NCBI RefSeq assembly: GCF_008274625.1
Contig: NZ_VTRU01000001.1
Span: 1,364,001 to 1,428,000 of the forward strand
Length of the DNA: 64,000 nt
Source of the DNA: Chryseobacterium panacisoli
GTDB lineage: Bacteria; Bacteroidota; Bacteroidia; Flavobacteriales; Weeksellaceae
Direction of reading: 5' to 3'
Shown: positions 60,385 through 64,000 of the stretch, piece after piece
Layout of the letters: every line of letters begins with the position of its first letter
Position numbering within the stretch: the first letter of the stretch is position 1
Made by a program: the position numbers and the translations under genes
Notes under the pieces: model-generated
What the model saw: only the letters and a program-made list of their open reading frames with translations
Told to the model about the DNA's origin: nothing
Databases searched by the model: none

Positions 60385-62925
60385 ATGGCAAAAAATAAAA
60401 ACTTCATTTATATTGCAGCTTCATTAGTAGTATTTATAGTTTTAGCATTTTTATATTCCACCCCTGTATTTACAGGAAAACAGCTTTTCCAGCACGATAT
60501 TGTGCAATACAGAGGAGGAGCAAAAGAACTGCTCGACTATAGAGCGAATACCGGAAATGAAACCTATTGGAGTGACTCCATGTTTGGAGGAATGCCGACT
60601 TATCAGATGGGAAGCCAGTTCAAAGGTGATATCATCAAGAAAATCGACAGCAATCTGAATTTCCTGCCAAGGCCGGTTAATTATCTCTTCCTGCTGTTTG
60701 CAGGTTTTTTCCTTTTGGGAATGGTGGTGGTGAGAAACTGGAAGTATGCGCTTTTAGGCGCCACTTTCTTTGGACTTTCAACCTATTTTTATATCATTAT
60801 TGCAGCCGGGCACAATGGTAAAGTAAACACCATTGAGTATTTTGCACCGCTGTTAGCCGGAATTTTACTGGTTTATATTAGAAAACAATACATCTGGGGA
60901 TTCATTGTCACGACTCTTTTTATGGGGCTTCAGATTGCAGCCAATCACCCGCAGATGACGTATTATCTGTTCCTTGCACTAGGATTTTTATTCCTGTCTG
61001 AACTGATCAGAGCAATACTAAAAAAGACACCGATGAAGCATTTCCTTATTTCATCAGGAATTATTGCGGCATCCTGCATTATCGGAGTTGGAATGAATTC
61101 ACAAAGAATCATGGCCAATTCTGAGTATGTAAAAGAAACGGTTCGTGGAAAACAGATCTTAGATAACGACAGTCATACTTCAGGAAAATCCGGAATGGAT
61201 AAAGAAAGTATGCTGATGTGGAGCTATGGACAGCTTGAAACTTTAAACCTTTTCATTCCACGATTGATGGGTGGCGGAAGCCAGGAGCCGGAAGCAAAAG
61301 AAATGATGAGCAAAGTTCAGGAACTGGTTCAGGAAAATGTAGGGTCACAGGCTGAAATGGACAGAATTTCAAAAGGCTTCAGCGGAATGACCTACTGGGG
61401 AGATCAGCCGGGAACTTCAGGACCTGCTTATCAGGGAGCTATTGTATGCTTCCTTGCTTTATTAGGATTTTTCTTTGCCAGGAAAAAATACCGTTACTGG
61501 ATCTTGGGTGCTTCTATCCTGACTATTTTACTGGCTTGGGGAAGTAACTTTATGCCATTATCCGACTTCTTTATTGATTATGTTCCGTTCTATAATAAAT
61601 TCAGAGCCCCTTCTTCAATCCTGGTAGTTGTAGAATTATTATTCCCTTTAATTGCTATTCTGGGATTATACAGATTCTTCACAGATGAAGAATTGACTGA
61701 AGAATATAAGCAGAAAATTCTTATGTATGTTGGAGGTGGAACTTTAGGATTTTTATTAATTCTTTTGATCTTCGGAAAATCATTATTAGGGTTTTCTACA
61801 GAAGGCGAAAAAACTTATTTTCCTCCTTTCCTACTGGATTATCTTGTAGATGAAAGATATAAACTATTCAGAATAGATGCCATAAAAGCATTTATTTATG
61901 TAGCCATTACAGTTGCTGCCCTATTCTTAACTTTAAAGAAAAAGCTTAATCAGAATATTGCTTTGGTGGTAATTGGAGTTGTAAGTTTATTTGATCTATG
62001 GACCGTAAACAAACGTTATTTAAATGACGAAAACTACGTAGATAAAATCTTTGCTGAAAATCCTTTCCAGACAGAAAGTTCAGATCTGCTGGCTGAAAAA
62101 GTTCAGGGAAATCCTAATCTTGAATCCATTTTATCCAATGTGAATATCAACAAAACATTGGAAACAATCGCTGAAAAAGACAAAACGCACTACAGAATTT
62201 ACAACCAGACACTGGGTGTGACAAGTGAGACCAATACCTCTTATTTTAAAGCTTCAATTGGTGGTTATCACGCTGTAAAACTTAGAAGATATGATGATGT
62301 TCTGAATGAATATATCAATAATGTTGACAGTGTAAAAACTCCTAATGTATTAAACTTATTAAATGCTAAATACCTGGTTTTCGGAGGACCAGAGCAGCCA
62401 CAGGTTGTTCCTAATCCAAAAGCCAATGGTAATGCATGGTTTGTAAGCGATTTAAAGTTTGTAGATACTCCTAATCAGGAAATTAAATCTATCGGAACGA
62501 TTGATAACAAAAAGACAGCAGTTATTGCATCATCTGATAAATCGTATTTTGACAACAAACCAGTTCAGGCAGATTCTGCAGCATTTATCAATCTTACGAA
62601 ATACCAGCCTAACGAACTTGAATTTAAATCTCAGTCGAAGACTCCGCAATTAGCAGTTTTCTCTGAAGTGTATTATCCTCATGGATGGAAAGTGTTAGTG
62701 GATGAAAAAGAAGCTCCGTACATTAAAGCAGATTACTTGCTTCGTGCAGTATATGTTCCGGCAGGAAGCCACCACATTAGAATGGTATTTGAACCTGAAG
62801 TCATTGAAAAAGGGAAATGGCTTTCTCTGATGTCATTCGGATTATTCATCCTGTTGTCTGCATTTGGAATTTTCTGGATGAACAAGAACAGGAAAAAAGA
62901 AATTTTAGCTGAACAAAAAGCTTAA
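60385..62925 (+). CDS. YfhO family membrane protein
   Basis: 846 residues with about 13 hydrophobic segments in the first 560 residues and a large extracytoplasmic part near the C-terminus. Early motif FQHDIVQYRGGAKELLDYRA and GNETYWSDSMFGGMPTYQMG contain acidic residues typical of GT-C-type glycosyltransferases; the last part (YYPHGWKVLVDEKEAPYIKA, GSHHIRMVFEP) is the usual YfhO tail. YfhO-type proteins modify cell-envelope glycans; the following glycosyltransferase gene supports an envelope role. Confidence 0.9.
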   Translation: MAKNKNFIYIAASLVVFIVLAFLYSTPVFTGKQLFQHDIVQYRGGAKELLDYRANTGNETYWSDSMFGGMPTYQMGSQFKGDIIKKIDSNLNFLPRPVNYLFLLFAGFFLLGMVVVRNWKYALLGATFFGLSTYFYIIIAAGHNGKVNTIEYFAPLLAGILLVYIRKQYIWGFIVTTLFMGLQIAANHPQMTYYLFLALGFLFLSELIRAILKKTPMKHFLISSGIIAASCIIGVGMNSQRIMANSEYVKETVRGKQILDNDSHTSGKSGMDKESMLMWSYGQLETLNLFIPRLMGGGSQEPEAKEMMSKVQELVQENVGSQAEMDRISKGFSGMTYWGDQPGTSGPAYQGAIVCFLALLGFFFARKKYRYWILGASILTILLAWGSNFMPLSDFFIDYVPFYNKFRAPSSILVVVELLFPLIAILGLYRFFTDEELTEEYKQKILMYVGGGTLGFLLILLIFGKSLLGFSTEGEKTYFPPFLLDYLVDERYKLFRIDAIKAFIYVAITVAALFLTLKKKLNQNIALVVIGVVSLFDLWTVNKRYLNDENYVDKIFAENPFQTESSDLLAEKVQGNPNLESILSNVNINKTLETIAEKDKTHYRIYNQTLGVTSETNTSYFKASIGGYHAVKLRRYDDVLNEYINNVDSVKTPNVLNLLNAKYLVFGGPEQPQVVPNPKANGNAWFVSDLKFVDTPNQEIKSIGTIDNKKTAVIASSDKSYFDNKPVQADSAAFINLTKYQPNELEFKSQSKTPQLAVFSEVYYPHGWKVLVDEKEAPYIKADYLLRAVYVPAGSHHIRMVFEPEVIEKGKWLSLMSFGLFILLSAFGIFWMNKNRKKEILAEQKA

Positions 62926-62973
62926 AACAATATAATATTGCGCAATGTCATTCTGAATGGCAAATTATTCAAA

Positions 62974-64000
62974 ATGGAACAGAAGAAAATATTGATTATC
63001 ACCTATTACTGGCCTCCTGCGGGAGGTCCTGGTGTTCAAAGATGGCTGAAGTTTGCAAAATATCTGCCGGATTTCGGATGGAAACCGATCATTTATACTC
63101 CGGAAAATCCTAGCTACCCTTTACTGGACGAAACCCTGATGAAAGATGTTCCTGAAAATATTGAGATGGTAAGAACCAAAATCTGGGAACCTTATCAGCT
63201 GGCTGAAAAGCTGAATAAAAGCAATAAAAAATTTAAAGCAGGACAGTTTGATGTAGGAAAAAATCAAAGCTGGAAGTCCAGACTTTCAATCTGGGTTAGG
63301 GGGAATTTTTTCATTCCTGATGCCAGAGTTTTTTGGGTAAAACCTTCTATTACATTTCTGGAAAAATACCTGAAAGAAAATAAAATAGATACGATTGTAA
63401 CTTCCGGTCCTCCCCACTCGCTTCACCTGATTGGTTTAGGACTTAAAAATAATATACCGGATTTGAAATGGATTGCCGATTTCCGTGACCCATGGACAGA
63501 AATTTCCTATTACAAACATCTGAAACTAACCAAAGGTTCGGATCAGAAACACCGCCAGCTTGAAAGTGCAGTATTTAAAAATGCGGACATCACTTTGGCT
63601 ACAAGTTATACCGATGCAGAAAACTTCAGGAAAGCAGGTGCTAATGCCGTTTGTATTACGAACGGATTTGATGAAAGTGACTCGGATGGCAAAGTAAAAG
63701 GACAGAATAGCGAAGATCAATTTACTCTAAGTTATATCGGGGTTTTAGAACAACTCAGAAACCCTGAAAATCTATGGAAAGCACTTGATGAACTGGTGAA
63801 GGAAAATGCTGAGTTTGCAGTTGATTTTACATTGAAATTTGTAGGAAGAATAGATGATAAAATCCTGCAGTCTATCGAAAATTCAAGCCTGAAAAATCAT
63901 ATTCAGAACCTTGGATATCTTGCCCATGGAAAAGCGGTGGAGGAAATGCAGAATTCAGATCTGCTTCTTATCACCAATTTCCCAAATGAATCTTCAAAAG
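62974..64000 (+). CDS. Glycosyltransferase family 4 protein, 3' end outside window
   Basis: Open from the ATG at 62974 to the right edge (342 codons visible). N-terminal GT-B domain: KKILIITYYWPPAGGPGVQR with the glycine-rich nucleotide-sugar/acceptor loop, KWIADFRDPWTE, then ITNGFDESD, and the start of the second domain with FTLSYIGVLEQLRNPENLW. It transfers a sugar from an activated donor. The domain order and the GGPGVQRW motif fit GT4. 48 bases after the YfhO gene; likely the same envelope-glycan group. Confidence 0.88.
   Translation, partial: MEQKKILIITYYWPPAGGPGVQRWLKFAKYLPDFGWKPIIYTPENPSYPLLDETLMKDVPENIEMVRTKIWEPYQLAEKLNKSNKKFKAGQFDVGKNQSWKSRLSIWVRGNFFIPDARVFWVKPSITFLEKYLKENKIDTIVTSGPPHSLHLIGLGLKNNIPDLKWIADFRDPWTEISYYKHLKLTKGSDQKHRQLESAVFKNADITLATSYTDAENFRKAGANAVCITNGFDESDSDGKVKGQNSEDQFTLSYIGVLEQLRNPENLWKALDELVKENAEFAVDFTLKFVGRIDDKILQSIENSSLKNHIQNLGYLAHGKAVEEMQNSDLLLITNFPNESSK

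Overview
The window looks like a Flavobacteriia chromosome segment, most likely Chryseobacterium or a close Weeksellaceae relative. The evidence is low GC, promoters of the Bacteroidetes type (TTG, about 19-21 nt, then TAnnTTTG), secreted proteins with C-terminal type IX secretion (T9SS) sorting domains, a Bat (aerotolerance) operon, a MutS2-like protein without a Smr domain, and short repeat families between genes. Both ends cut genes: a FUSC-type membrane protein on the left and a family 4 glycosyltransferase on the right. No rRNA, tRNA, CRISPR array, prophage or insertion sequence was seen.

Layout. 1-4.2 kb: FUSC protein, phosphopantetheinyl transferase, HugZ-type flavin-binding protein, ahcY. 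4.4-8.1 kb: YiaA-like membrane protein and two tandem BspA-type leucine-rich-repeat surface proteins with T9SS tails. 8.1-16.7 kb: purE, an EamA exporter, a lipoprotein plus CPA2 antiporter, purK, DUF1543, a TauE/SafE plus DUF1634 pair, a VOC protein and an NTF2-like secreted protein. 16.8-21.8 kb: endonuclease/exonuclease/phosphatase-fold membrane protein, mvaD, acyl-CoA synthetase and an extended SDR.

22.0-24.7 kb is the highlight: a microviridin/marinostatin-type graspetide (omega-ester peptide) locus. Two short precursor genes share a leader and end in a TxKYPSD core. They are followed by an intrinsic terminator and then two ATP-grasp ligases of the MdnB-like (amide) and MdnC-like (ester) kinds. 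Between the GG site and the core, both precursors carry a degenerate eight-residue repeat that the known minimal core does not need.

24.7-35.3 kb: housekeeping and envelope genes (hydrolase, pdxJ, MscS channel, ung, acyltransferases, mutS2). 35.4-39 kb: a secreted lipase sits between mutS2 and a decayed second copy of the mutS2 3' end, then a GEVED/fibronectin secreted protein. 39.2-41.4 kb: a cobalamin riboswitch that faces an acyl-CoA thioesterase rather than an obvious B12 gene. 42.5-47.2 kb: a padR-pspC pair with a candidate operator over its promoter, a possible 20-residue peptide gene, a lysophospholipid acyltransferase, and a hotdog thioesterase with isochorismate synthase that fit menaquinone synthesis. 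47.5-56.3 kb: MarC and the Bat operon (moxR, GNAT, DUF58, batA, batB, batC, batD). 56.5-64 kb: DinB, rlmB, a serine hydrolase, a DUF6263-type lipoprotein, DUF4834, a YfhO family protein and the glycosyltransferase.

Several starts were moved downstream from the longest reading frame to a family-typical start, often because a promoter lies inside the extension. All functions are read from motifs and recalled family features; no database search was run.
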